From NCBI GenBank assembly GCA_017398355.1, contig JAFQGD010000057.1:17893-81892 (forward strand): DNA of 64,000 nt, read 5' to 3'. Positions 19,423 through 28,617 of the stretch are shown here, in pieces. How positions within the stretch are numbered: the stretch's first letter is position 1; every line of letters starts with the position of its first letter. This DNA is from Akkermansia sp. GTDB lineage: Bacteria > Verrucomicrobiota > Verrucomicrobiia > Verrucomicrobiales > Akkermansiaceae. The translations under genes were made by a program, and so were the position numbers. The notes under the pieces are model-generated. The model was not told the DNA's origin and did not search any database. It saw only the letters and a list, made by a program, of their open reading frames with translations.

Positions 19423-19451
19423 TTGACAAAGTCGCATTAAGGAACTAAACT
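19423..19451 (+). promoter_or_regulatory. Promoter of the cdsA unit
   Basis: Consensus TTGACA at 19423-19428 and TAAACT at 19446-19451, 17 bp apart, giving a leader of roughly 22 nt before the ATG at 19481. Confidence 0.75.
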
Positions 19452-19480
19452 AGGCGCGTAACGCAAGCCACACATAAGAC

Positions 19481-20407
19481 ATGACCCCAAAAGTAAAAAC
19501 ATTTCTTGAGCGCGGATTGAGCACCATCATTCTCTTGGGCCTCTTGTGGGGGACAATCTGTTGGAACACCCCTATGGGCTATGCCATTTTGGTGTGCGTG
19601 CTGTGCAACCTGACCAGCTATGAGTGGTTCAACATGCTGCGCGAACGCGGGCGTGCTGCCAACCGCAAACTGGCTTTAGCAGCCGGCTTGGTGTACCCGT
19701 GGCTCATGGCGGCAGGGATGCTGATATTCACAGACCAATCAGAGCCACTTGTCATAGCCGGCGCGGATGGTCCCATGTCCTTGTTTGTAGTGTTTGACTT
19801 CACCGCCACAGCACTTTCCCTGTTGGTTCTCTATGTGCTGGTTGCCTTTTTCTGCGAGTTGTACCGCATGGATTACAAGGGGAGTGATGGCAGCACGGCA
19901 TTGAGCAGCATAGGCATTACCATCCTTTCCTTTGTGTACCCGGTGTGGCTCTTTGCATTTGCCTTGGGTACACTGGACGCCCCCGAAAGTATCTGGAATC
20001 TGCTGTGGTTGGTGCTCGTCACCAAGATGAGCGATATCTGGGCTTATGTGAGCGGCGTGTTGCTGGGTGGCAAGTTTATCAAGCGCAAGTTCAGCCCGGT
20101 CGTTTCTCCTAAGAAAACATGGGAAGGCATCATCGGTTCATTTATCATCACCTCGATTTGCGCTTGGTACATGAGAGGACTCACGGATTTTGAGTTTGCA
20201 CTCACTCCGCTCGTCTTCTTCTGCGTTCTCATGCCCTGCATCTTCATTCTGAGCGTAGCGGGGGATTTGGCAGGCTCCCTGATCAAGCGTGGCTTGGCTG
20301 TAAAGGATAGCGGCTCCCTGTTGCCGGGTATTGGGGGTATCTTTGATTTGATAGATTCCCCGGCATTCACCGTATCATTCTTCGTAGCCGTGCTGGCTAT
20401 ACTCTGA
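19481..20407 (+). CDS. cdsA: Phosphatidate cytidylyltransferase
   Basis: 308 residues, polytopic. It makes CDP-diacylglycerol from phosphatidate and CTP, the substrate for PssA encoded at 46346-47194. The C-terminal signature is present: SVAGDLAGSLIKRGLAVKD, then LLPGIGGIFDLIDS. In this segment PGIGG and DLIDS replace the PGHGG and DRxDS of E. coli CdsA. Recollection of related planctomycete and verrucomicrobial enzymes suggests this is a clade variant, not damage. About eight membrane helices. A lipid kinase gene follows 19 bp later. Confidence 0.92.
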   Translation: MTPKVKTFLERGLSTIILLGLLWGTICWNTPMGYAILVCVLCNLTSYEWFNMLRERGRAANRKLALAAGLVYPWLMAAGMLIFTDQSEPLVIAGADGPMSLFVVFDFTATALSLLVLYVLVAFFCELYRMDYKGSDGSTALSSIGITILSFVYPVWLFAFALGTLDAPESIWNLLWLVLVTKMSDIWAYVSGVLLGGKFIKRKFSPVVSPKKTWEGIIGSFIITSICAWYMRGLTDFEFALTPLVFFCVLMPCIFILSVAGDLAGSLIKRGLAVKDSGSLLPGIGGIFDLIDSPAFTVSFFVAVLAIL

Positions 20408-20426
20408 TACCCCCTTTTCATTTTCC

Positions 20427-21404
20427 ATGCACATTACAGTTCCTCTGCTCATTAACCCCAAAGCCGGCAGCCTTTTCCGCTCCGGGCTTAAGGGATGGTT
20501 GGATGCCAACCGGGCATCGTTCACCATTATCCCCACAAAGAGCGCAGAAGATTTGACCAACAAAGCCCGCGAATTGGCCGAAGCAGGCGAACCGGTCGTA
20601 GCAGCCGCCGGTGGCGATGGCACACTCATGTGCGCAGCAAGGGGGCTTATAGGCACAAAATCAGCGCTAGGCATCCTACCATGTGGCTCCATGAATGTCT
20701 TTGCCCGCGAGCTAGGCATCGGCTCACGACGCTTCGACGTAGCGTTGGATACCATACAGAGTGGCACGCGCCAAGAAGTTGATATTTTCACCGTCAATGA
20801 CGATCCTTTCTTGCAAATGGCCGGGTTCGGCTTGGATGCGCGCATCATCAAACGCATTACTCCGCGCCTCAAAAAACACTTTGGGCCCACGGCGCACATC
20901 CTGACCGGTTTGCATGTAGCCATGCAGAGCCATCCGCTCATCACCCTGACACTGCCCGACGGCAAATCCTACACGGGCACGCAAATCATCATGGGCAATG
21001 GCAAACGCTACGGCGGTGAGGCTCACCTCTTTGCTGAAGCTCGCTATGATGATGGCTTGCTCAACGCTGCCATCATCCGGCAGGAAGGCATACCCATTCT
21101 CTTCGAGGTGCTGGGATGTATGCTTCAGCACGGAGCAACCCGCCGCAACACGAGTGAGTTTACCAGCCTTTGCACATTCTCCTCCTGTGAAATTACCGCA
21201 GACGGCAAACTGGATTACCAGCTTGATGGCGATTACGCAGGCACTCTCGTACCCGGCGAAACTCTCAGGATCCGCAAATTACCGCAAATGCTGCGCGTCT
21301 GCATTCCTCGCAATTACATCCCCAATACACCTATAGAGAAATTTATGGCGCATCCCATGGTGGAAGCTTGGCGTGCGCACATCCGCCAAGCTCAAGAATT
21401 CTAA
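20427..21404 (+). CDS. Diacylglycerol/lipid kinase family protein (YegS/DagK-like)
   Basis: 325 residues with the DAGK catalytic fold. LLINPKAGS near the N terminus and AAAGGDGTLMCAARGL form the nucleotide loop. LGILPCGSMNVFARELGI corresponds to the family LGxxPxGTxNxxAR segment. The C-terminal part is the beta-sandwich typical of YegS. Probable substrate is a diacylglycerol or another membrane lipid alcohol; together with CdsA it would feed phosphatidate back to CDP-diacylglycerol. It lies in the cdsA operon, 15 bp before the PH-domain gene. Confidence 0.85.
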   Translation: MHITVPLLINPKAGSLFRSGLKGWLDANRASFTIIPTKSAEDLTNKARELAEAGEPVVAAAGGDGTLMCAARGLIGTKSALGILPCGSMNVFARELGIGSRRFDVALDTIQSGTRQEVDIFTVNDDPFLQMAGFGLDARIIKRITPRLKKHFGPTAHILTGLHVAMQSHPLITLTLPDGKSYTGTQIIMGNGKRYGGEAHLFAEARYDDGLLNAAIIRQEGIPILFEVLGCMLQHGATRRNTSEFTSLCTFSSCEITADGKLDYQLDGDYAGTLVPGETLRIRKLPQMLRVCIPRNYIPNTPIEKFMAHPMVEAWRAHIRQAQEF

Positions 21405-21419
21405 CAAACCTTGCTTCCT

Positions 21420-21794
21420 ATGATAGACTTTCAAAATGGATTTTTCAAACTGTCTCCCGTAGAGCCGTCCTCCCTGATGTCCAAAGTGGGGCCGTTGCTG
21501 GTCGAAGGAGAAAGCATTGTGGCCGCATTCAAAGCCATCCGAGATTCCGTGGTCTTCACCAACAAGAGAGTGATTGCCATCAATGTGCAGGGAATTACCG
21601 GTAAGAAGACGGATTTCACCTCCCTTCCCTACAGCAAGTTGCAGGCGTACTCCGTGGAAACGGCCGGTACTTTTGACCGCGATAGCGAGTTGGATCTCTT
21701 CTTCAGCGGTGGTATCGGAGCCATTCGTTTTGAGCTGAAGGGCAACTACGATATCCTCGCGCTCAGCAAGCTCATCAGCGCCTACATTCTCTGA
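21420..21794 (+). CDS. Bacterial PH-domain protein
   Basis: 124 residues. The single domain matches the bacterial pleckstrin-homology group (YvbH/DUF1696 type): VGPLLVEGESIVAAFKAI, VVFTNKRVIAINV, and the strand pattern up to LSKLISAYIL. The ATG at 21420 is preferred; a TTG at 21411 would add three residues. These cytosolic proteins are small oligomeric PH folds of unclear role, and lipid binding is unproven. It is the last gene of the cdsA unit. Confidence 0.8.
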   Translation: MIDFQNGFFKLSPVEPSSLMSKVGPLLVEGESIVAAFKAIRDSVVFTNKRVIAINVQGITGKKTDFTSLPYSKLQAYSVETAGTFDRDSELDLFFSGGIGAIRFELKGNYDILALSKLISAYIL

Positions 21795-21809
21795 TTTTAT
21801 TCAAAGCAC

Positions 21810-21853
21810 AAAAAAGGAGAGGCCGGTTTCATTTCACCGCCCTCTCCTTTTTT
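21810..21853. terminator. Bidirectional terminator between PH gene and ndk
   Basis: Arms 21810-21822 and 21841-21853 are perfect complements that begin with A6 and end with T6, so each strand presents a GC stem followed by T residues. A short inner stem (CGGT with ACCG) extends the hairpin. Confidence 0.9.
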
Positions 21854-21871
21854 GGTCGTGTAGAGAAAAAA

Positions 21872-22321
21872 TTAATCCACGTTATCGAAAAGCTCCTCGG
21901 GCTTGAAGAAGCGTTTAATTTCAGTCTCAGCACTCTCAGGAGAGTCGGAGGCGTGGCAAATGTTGAGCATGCTGTTGGTGCCAAAGTCACCGCGGATGGT
22001 ACCCTTATCAGCCTTCATGGAGTTGGTGGGCCCGAGGATGGTGCGCACGCGAGTGATGACACCGGGACCGGAGAGCACAAGAGCCACCACCGGGCTGGTC
22101 TGCATGAATGCGGAAAGCTTGGGGAAAAGTGGCTCACCATCAATGACCAAATCAATAATGTGGCCGTAGTGCTCGCGCAGCACGGCATCGTTGAGCTGCA
22201 TCATCTTCATGCCTCGCAGGCGGAATCCCTCTGCCAACAGGCGCTGCAGAATGATACCGGAAAGGTTCTTGCGCACACAATCCGGCTTGAAAAGAATGAG
22301 TGTTTTTTCGTCTCGGTTCAT
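21872..22321 (-). CDS. ndk: Nucleoside diphosphate kinase
   Basis: 149 residues, the normal family length. It moves the gamma phosphate from NTP to NDP through a phosphohistidine. The active-site motif NICHASDSPESAE is intact, and the N-terminal KTLILFKPDCV and GPTNSMKADKGTIRGDFG segments form the nucleotide site. It is monocistronic with its own promoter and a shared terminator. Confidence 0.97.
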   Translation of the reverse strand: MNRDEKTLILFKPDCVRKNLSGIILQRLLAEGFRLRGMKMMQLNDAVLREHYGHIIDLVIDGEPLFPKLSAFMQTSPVVALVLSGPGVITRVRTILGPTNSMKADKGTIRGDFGTNSMLNICHASDSPESAETEIKRFFKPEELFDNVD

Positions 22322-22347
22322 AAGATTTAAGAAATGTGTTGGGGGTA

Positions 22348-22376
22348 TACATACGCCCTTACGGGCTATCTGTCAA
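22348..22376 (-). promoter_or_regulatory. Promoter of ndk
   Basis: Minus-strand TTGACA (22371-22376) and TATGTA (22348-22353), 17 bp apart, about 26 nt before the ATG. A GCCC...GGGC inverted repeat lies in the spacer. Confidence 0.7.
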
Positions 22377-22383
22377 GCAGAAA

Positions 22384-23535
<1,152 letters not shown>

Positions 23536-23553
23536 TCATGCCATTCTATGAGC

Positions 23554-23582
23554 TTGCAGACAAAAAAAGAGGCTGGTAGAAT
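23554..23582 (+). promoter_or_regulatory. Promoter of the M3 peptidase (leaderless layout)
   Basis: TTGCAG (23554-23559) and TAGAAT (23577-23582), 17 bp apart. The -10 ends 9 nt before the ATG at 23592. Confidence 0.6.
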
Positions 23583-23591
23583 GAAAGCAGT

Positions 23592-25679
23592 ATGAGTGAA
23601 CACCCCTTTCTTGAAGATACGCTGAATGTTGCCTGGTCCCGACTGACCCCGGAGCAGGCTCGCGTGGATATCCGCTTGGCCATTGAACAGGCCAAGGCCG
23701 CAGTAGAGAGCATTTGCCAAGTAGATACCCCCAGCTATGAGAATACTTTTGCTGCGTTGGAAGAATCCGGAGCGGCTCTGCTGCGTGGCTGGCAAAGGCT
23801 GAATCATCTGCGCTCCGTCATGGATGCCCCGGAACTGCGAGAAGTCATCAATGAACTGATGCCGGAAGTCGTCATCTACTCCTCCGGCGTCACACTTAAT
23901 CCCCGCTTGTATGCAGTATTGAAAAAGGCGGCCACCATGCCTTGGGCAACGGAAGTCTCTGCCGTGAAGCAGCGCTTCATGCAAGAAACCTTGGCAGATT
24001 TCCGTGAAAACGGAGCAGATTTGAGTGATGCGGAGAAAGTGCGCTACACAGAAATCTCCACTCAATTGGCGCAACTCTCCCAGCAGTTCGGCGAAAAAGT
24101 GCTGGATGCCACCAACGCTTGGGAATATGTGACGGCTGATGAAAACGAGCTTGCGGGCTTGCCGGCATCTGCTATGGCCAACGCACGGCAGGATGCCCAG
24201 AGCAAGGGATACGGAAGCGAGGAAGCCCCACAGTGGCGATTCACGCTGCAAGCCACCTCTGTGCAACCGGTACTGACCTTTGCAGACAACGAGGAGCTGC
24301 GCAGCCGCGTGTGGCATGCATACAATGCACGCGGCACCGGTGAATATGATACCCAATCCATCATTCACGAGATATTGGCTCTGCGCGCAGAAAAAGCAGC
24401 CATGCTGGGCTACAACAGCTGCTCTGATTATGTGACAAGCCGCCGCATGGCCGGAAGTGGCCAAACCGCGCTGAATTTCACGAATGATTTGCACGCAAAA
24501 GTGCTGACCGCCTTCCGCGCGGAGCAAGAAGCCATCCGCCACTTTGCCGAAGAGAAGACCGGCTCAGAAATCCCCGTCATGAAACCGTGGGACGTGGGCT
24601 ACTGGAGCGAAAAACTACGCAAGGAACGCTATGATTTTGACAGCGAAGACTTGCGTCCCTACTTCCCGATGCAAAACGTACTGGATGGCATGTTCTCCAT
24701 CTACGCCGGGTTGTACGGCATCCACTTCCGGCAGCGAAAAACCTGGTGTGCAAGCCAGGGTGGAACACCGGAAACTGATGCGGTGGAGGTGTGGCACCCT
24801 GAGGTTCTCTTCTACGAAGTGTATGATGATGAAAGCGGCGAACACTTGGGCTCATTCTATGCAGACTGGTATCCGCGCGATGTCAAGCGAGCCGGTGCCT
24901 GGATGGATTGCCTGCGCTGTGGTCTTCCCCCCATGAACGGCGCCCCCCGCGAACCCCACCTGGCGCTCATGTGCGGCAATATGAGCAAACCAACAGAGGG
25001 TAAGCCCGCCCTGCTGAGCCACTATGAAGTAGAGACTGTTTTCCACGAATTCGGGCACTTGCTACACCAAATTCTGAGCGATGTTGAGGTGCGCTCCCTG
25101 GCCGGCTGCAACGTAGCTTGGGACTTTGTAGAATTGCCCAGCCAAATCAATGAAAACTGGACGTGGGAACGCGCTGCCATGGACAAATACGCCCGCCATT
25201 GGCAAAGTGGCGAATGTATCCCCAGCGAATTGAAAGATAAAATGCTGGCGGCTCGCAATTATGGTGCGGCATCTTTCTTCATGCGCCAGCTCAGCTTCGG
25301 CAAGTTGGATTTGGAGCTGCACCTGCATACCCAACGCTACGTCAACCGCGATATTGAAGAAGTAGACCGCGAAATTTTAGCAGAATACCGTATCCCAATG
25401 ACAGAGACCGGCTACAGCATGCTGCGTGGCTTCTCTCATATCTTTGATGGTGGCTACGAATCCGGCTACTACTCATACAAATGGGCAGAAATGCTGGAGG
25501 CAGATGCCTTCTCCCGCTTTGCTGCCGAGGGCATTTTCAACCCGGAAACGGGGCGTGATTTCCGCCGCTGCATCCTCTCCCAAGGAAACAGCCGCCCCGC
25601 TGCCGAGCTCTACCGCGATTTCATGCAACGAGACCCCGACCCCGGCGCCCTGCTCCGCCGCTGCGGAATAAGCAATTAA
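23592..25679 (+). CDS. M3-family oligopeptidase (oligopeptidase A-like)
   Basis: 695 residues, the usual size of cytosolic PrlC/oligopeptidase A and Dcp metallopeptidases, which degrade short peptides and cleaved signal peptides. The zinc motif FHEFGHLLHQ (HExGH, near 484-489) is intact. The third ligand Glu lies in the following helix region near WDFVELPSQINENW. C-terminal GGYESGYYSYKWAEMLEAD is a family hallmark. No signal peptide is seen. rpe follows 38 bp downstream. Confidence 0.93.
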   Translation: MSEHPFLEDTLNVAWSRLTPEQARVDIRLAIEQAKAAVESICQVDTPSYENTFAALEESGAALLRGWQRLNHLRSVMDAPELREVINELMPEVVIYSSGVTLNPRLYAVLKKAATMPWATEVSAVKQRFMQETLADFRENGADLSDAEKVRYTEISTQLAQLSQQFGEKVLDATNAWEYVTADENELAGLPASAMANARQDAQSKGYGSEEAPQWRFTLQATSVQPVLTFADNEELRSRVWHAYNARGTGEYDTQSIIHEILALRAEKAAMLGYNSCSDYVTSRRMAGSGQTALNFTNDLHAKVLTAFRAEQEAIRHFAEEKTGSEIPVMKPWDVGYWSEKLRKERYDFDSEDLRPYFPMQNVLDGMFSIYAGLYGIHFRQRKTWCASQGGTPETDAVEVWHPEVLFYEVYDDESGEHLGSFYADWYPRDVKRAGAWMDCLRCGLPPMNGAPREPHLALMCGNMSKPTEGKPALLSHYEVETVFHEFGHLLHQILSDVEVRSLAGCNVAWDFVELPSQINENWTWERAAMDKYARHWQSGECIPSELKDKMLAARNYGAASFFMRQLSFGKLDLELHLHTQRYVNRDIEEVDREILAEYRIPMTETGYSMLRGFSHIFDGGYESGYYSYKWAEMLEADAFSRFAAEGIFNPETGRDFRRCILSQGNSRPAAELYRDFMQRDPDPGALLRRCGISN

Positions 25680-25717
25680 GACTTGCCAACAACCGAAACA
25701 CCGTGTATTCTCAAGCC

Positions 25718-26368
25718 ATGTTAATAGCCCCTTCCATGCTTGCCTGTGATTTCCGCCGCATCGGAGAAGAAGCCAACCGCGCCCTGCAAGCCGGGGCAGA
25801 TTGGCTGCATCTTGATGTGATGGATGGTTCCTTTGTGGATAACATCTCCTTTGGCCCGGATATTTGCGCAGCCATCCGCAACAGTGTGCCGGAGGGAGCC
25901 TTTCTGGATGCCCACCTCATGATAGACGCACCGGATCACTACCTGCCCCGATTTGTAAAAGCCGGCATGAATATGGTGACGATTCATGTAGAGCGAGAAG
26001 GGTATGTAGACCTGCACGCCACCCTCGCGGCCATTCGAGAAGCGGGCATTCAATGCGGTTTGGCTATCAACCCGGCAACCCCTGTGGAAAAGGTGCTACC
26101 TTATCTGGCAGAGGTGGACATGATACTGGTGATGAGCGTAGTACCCGGATTCGGCGGGCAGAGCTTCATGGCCGAGGTGCTGGATAAAGTGCGGCGCCTG
26201 CGGGATGAACGCGCCGCAGCCGGGTTGCAATTTATCATTCAGATGGATGGTGGCATAGGTGCCCCCCAAGCGCCTCTTTGCAAAGAAGCGGGGGCAGACT
26301 GCTTGGTGGCCGGTTCCTCCACCTTCAAAGCCCCGGATATGGCTGAGGCCATTCGCAGCATGAAGTAA
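25718..26368 (+). CDS. rpe: Ribulose-phosphate 3-epimerase
   Basis: 216 residues. It interconverts ribulose-5-P and xylulose-5-P in the pentose phosphate pathway. The ATG at 25718 gives the family N terminus LIAPSMLACDF; a GTG at 25703 would add five residues. Metal and catalytic positions are present in LHLDVMDGSFVDNISFGP, DAHLMI, MSVVPGFGGQSF and IQMDGGI. A membrane protein gene starts 7 bp later. Confidence 0.95.
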   Translation: MLIAPSMLACDFRRIGEEANRALQAGADWLHLDVMDGSFVDNISFGPDICAAIRNSVPEGAFLDAHLMIDAPDHYLPRFVKAGMNMVTIHVEREGYVDLHATLAAIREAGIQCGLAINPATPVEKVLPYLAEVDMILVMSVVPGFGGQSFMAEVLDKVRRLRDERAAAGLQFIIQMDGGIGAPQAPLCKEAGADCLVAGSSTFKAPDMAEAIRSMK

Positions 26369-26375
26369 TAACACC

Positions 26376-27140
26376 ATGGATGAGGGTTCCAAAACGTTCC
26401 TGAACGTGGTGCTCAGCGTACTGGCACCGGTCATCATACTCGACACCTGCTCCACAGAAGGACCAAAGCTCTGGGAAGTGGGCACCACTTGGGCCATGGT
26501 CATTGCTCTGGCCTTGCCTATCGGCTGTGGGGTATACTCTCTTATCGACAAAGGCAAGGTTGAAATCCTAACACTTTTCGGCTTAGTGGGCACCATTCTC
26601 ACGGGGGTGGTGACCATCTATGCCAACACGGGCAGCGATGCCGCTATACGCCCGGATGCACCATGGTGGTATGCCGCCAAGGAGGCACTCATCGCCACAC
26701 TGCTGGCCGGTGCCATGCTCGTCAAATCGCGTGGCAAAGCATCCATGTTGCGCGTCTTCATCTATTCTGATTCCGTATTTGATGTAGCGGGGATAGAGGC
26801 AGACGTAGCGAAGCAAGGCAAGGAAGTGGAATATGATGCCCTGCTGCAGCGCATCAACCGCATTTTGGCTGCTTCTTTTCTCTTTTCTGCCGTGGCCAAT
26901 TTCCTACTGGCACTACATTTCCTCCTGCCCGTATTGGACAAGCCGGCGGCAGAGCAGGCTTTGGAATACAACTATGCCGTGAGCAGCATGACGTGGTGGG
27001 GCTACCTGACGATTGCTATCCCCCTCCTTATCACGATGGTTTGCATCATCCGCTACCTCTTCCGCTCGCTCCAACGCCTGACCGGCCGAGATACCGACCG
27101 CATCTTCGCGCCCGGCATCGCCCTAGCCAACAAAAAGTAA
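26376..27140 (+). CDS. VC0807-like integral membrane protein
   Basis: 254 residues with about six membrane segments: near residues 8-22, 40-55, 68-86, 102-118, 165-190 and 208-228. The pattern LDTCS/ALALPIGCGVYSL, then a paired TM block with LTIAIPLLITMVC resembles the VC0807 family seen in many bacteria, but that match is from memory. Function is unknown for the family. It is the last gene of the M3 peptidase-rpe unit and converges on ugd, 24 bp away, without a visible terminator. Confidence 0.6.
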   Translation: MDEGSKTFLNVVLSVLAPVIILDTCSTEGPKLWEVGTTWAMVIALALPIGCGVYSLIDKGKVEILTLFGLVGTILTGVVTIYANTGSDAAIRPDAPWWYAAKEALIATLLAGAMLVKSRGKASMLRVFIYSDSVFDVAGIEADVAKQGKEVEYDALLQRINRILAASFLFSAVANFLLALHFLLPVLDKPAAEQALEYNYAVSSMTWWGYLTIAIPLLITMVCIIRYLFRSLQRLTGRDTDRIFAPGIALANKK

Positions 27141-27164
27141 ACGAGTGGATGACTCCCGGCACGG

Positions 27165-28490
27165 TCAGCGGGCCGGATAGAGGCTCTTGCGGCCTACGGA
27201 GTGATACTCGAACCCGGCATGCACGGCATTCTCACCGTGCAGGATGTTGCGGCCATCAAAAATAATGGGCAGGTGCATCAATTCACGCACTTTCACCAAG
27301 TTCGCTGTGGCAAATTGTCGCCATTCTGTAGCGACGACCAACACCTCAGCCCCACGCACGCATTCATACATATCATCGCAGATGGTCATCTTCACCCCTT
27401 CCAGTGCTCGTGCGCCGGTTTCTGAAGCTTTGGGATCATAAGCAGTGACAATGGCCCCCTCTTCCACCAAGCGGCGAATGAGCTTGATGGCTACAGATTC
27501 ACGCACATCATCCGTATTTTGTTTGAACGCAAGCCCCCACACAGCGATGCGCTTGTTGCGCAGCACCCACATCTTCTCGCGAATGCGTTCCATAAAGCGT
27601 TCAATCTGGCGCGCATTGATGATTTCCACCTCCTTGAGTAAGTTCAGGGGCGCACCCAATTGGTCTGCTATATTGATAAAGCCTTTCACATCTTTGGGGA
27701 AGCAGGAGCCGCCATACCCCAAACCGGCATTGAGGAAATGCCTGGATATGCGCTTATCCATCCCTATGCCCTGCGCCACAAGCTCCACATCTGCCCCGGA
27801 TTTTTCACACACAGCTGCCACAGCATTGATGTATGATATCTTGAGTGCCAAAAATGAATTGGCTGCATGCTTGATAAGCTCGGCAGAGGACAAATCTACC
27901 TCCACAATAGGAGCGCTAAATGGCTGGTACACGCGCTTCATCATGTCCATAGCACGCTGTGAGTTCGCACCAATGACAATACGATCCGGATTCATCAAAT
28001 CCTTTACCGCGCTCCCCTCTCGCAAGAATTCCGGGTTGGACACCACATCAACCTCCACATCACAGGACGCATAGCGGCGTATAACCTCCGACACTTTGCT
28101 ACCGGTGCTGACCGGCACGGTGGATTTATCGACAATAATGCGATAGCCGTGCTCCGGGCGCAGAGCCTCAGCAATCTCATGAGATACCGCCTCAATGTAG
28201 GAAAGGTCTACTGAACCATCTGCATGCGGGGGAGTTGGGACTGCAATAAAAACGATATCACACAGATGCACAGCAGCGGGCAAATCTGTTGTGAATGAAA
28301 GCTTACCGGCAGAAACATTAGACGATATCATATCCTCCAAGTCAGGTTCATAAATAGGCATACGACCGGCCTTGAGCATCTCTACTTTCTCGTGGTCATT
28401 ATCCACACAAATCACATTGTGCCCCACCTCTGCAAAACAAGTGCCGGTAGTCAGGCCCACATACCCCGTTCCAATGATTGCCAAATTCAT
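27165..28490 (-). CDS. ugd: UDP-glucose 6-dehydrogenase
   Basis: 441 residues. It oxidises UDP-glucose to UDP-glucuronate for polysaccharide or LPS building. NLAIIGTGYVGLTTG is the Rossmann NAD site directly after the chosen start; a longer frame to 28526 is rejected because the promoter lies within it. The catalytic cysteine is in GYGGSCFPKDVKGF (near 263). FKQNTDDVRESVAIKLI is the C-terminal UDP-binding domain. It stands alone, not in an obvious polysaccharide cluster. Confidence 0.95.
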   Translation of the reverse strand: MNLAIIGTGYVGLTTGTCFAEVGHNVICVDNDHEKVEMLKAGRMPIYEPDLEDMISSNVSAGKLSFTTDLPAAVHLCDIVFIAVPTPPHADGSVDLSYIEAVSHEIAEALRPEHGYRIIVDKSTVPVSTGSKVSEVIRRYASCDVEVDVVSNPEFLREGSAVKDLMNPDRIVIGANSQRAMDMMKRVYQPFSAPIVEVDLSSAELIKHAANSFLALKISYINAVAAVCEKSGADVELVAQGIGMDKRISRHFLNAGLGYGGSCFPKDVKGFINIADQLGAPLNLLKEVEIINARQIERFMERIREKMWVLRNKRIAVWGLAFKQNTDDVRESVAIKLIRRLVEEGAIVTAYDPKASETGARALEGVKMTICDDMYECVRGAEVLVVATEWRQFATANLVKVRELMHLPIIFDGRNILHGENAVHAGFEYHSVGRKSLYPAR

Positions 28491-28512
28491 AATCTGTGAG
28501 AATACGCAGAGC

Positions 28513-28540
28513 ATTATATACCACAATTATCACATTGCAA
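28513..28540 (-). promoter_or_regulatory. Promoter of ugd
   Basis: Minus-strand TTGCAA (28535-28540) and TATAAT (28513-28518), 16 bp apart. Predicted leader about 15 nt. Confidence 0.7.
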
Positions 28541-28580
28541 GCTTTTTGAATTCCCTTGAGAGAAAGAAAGAATTTCCACC

Positions 28581-28608
28581 TTGACACCGCAAGGCATCAT
28601 GCTATACT
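28581..28608 (+). promoter_or_regulatory. Promoter of the fucose unit (leaderless layout)
   Basis: TTGACA (28581-28586) and TATACT (28603-28608), 16 bp apart. The -10 ends 9 nt before the ATG at 28618, or 18 nt before the alternative ATG at 28627. Confidence 0.75.
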
Positions 28609-28617
28609 CCATGTGAT

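Noticed and set aside
17599..19437. A 612-codon open frame opposite fumarase
   Set aside because: It is antisense to a complete, motif-rich fumarase gene. Biased codon use in a highly expressed gene leaves long open antisense frames; its translation is Gly/Val/His-rich without domains.
20220..20400. CdsA signature looks degenerate (PGIGG and DLIDS)
   Set aside because: The aspartates and the SxxGD...KR...KD framework are kept. Similar PGIGG forms occur, as I recall, in planctomycete and verrucomicrobial CdsA, so it is a clade variant.
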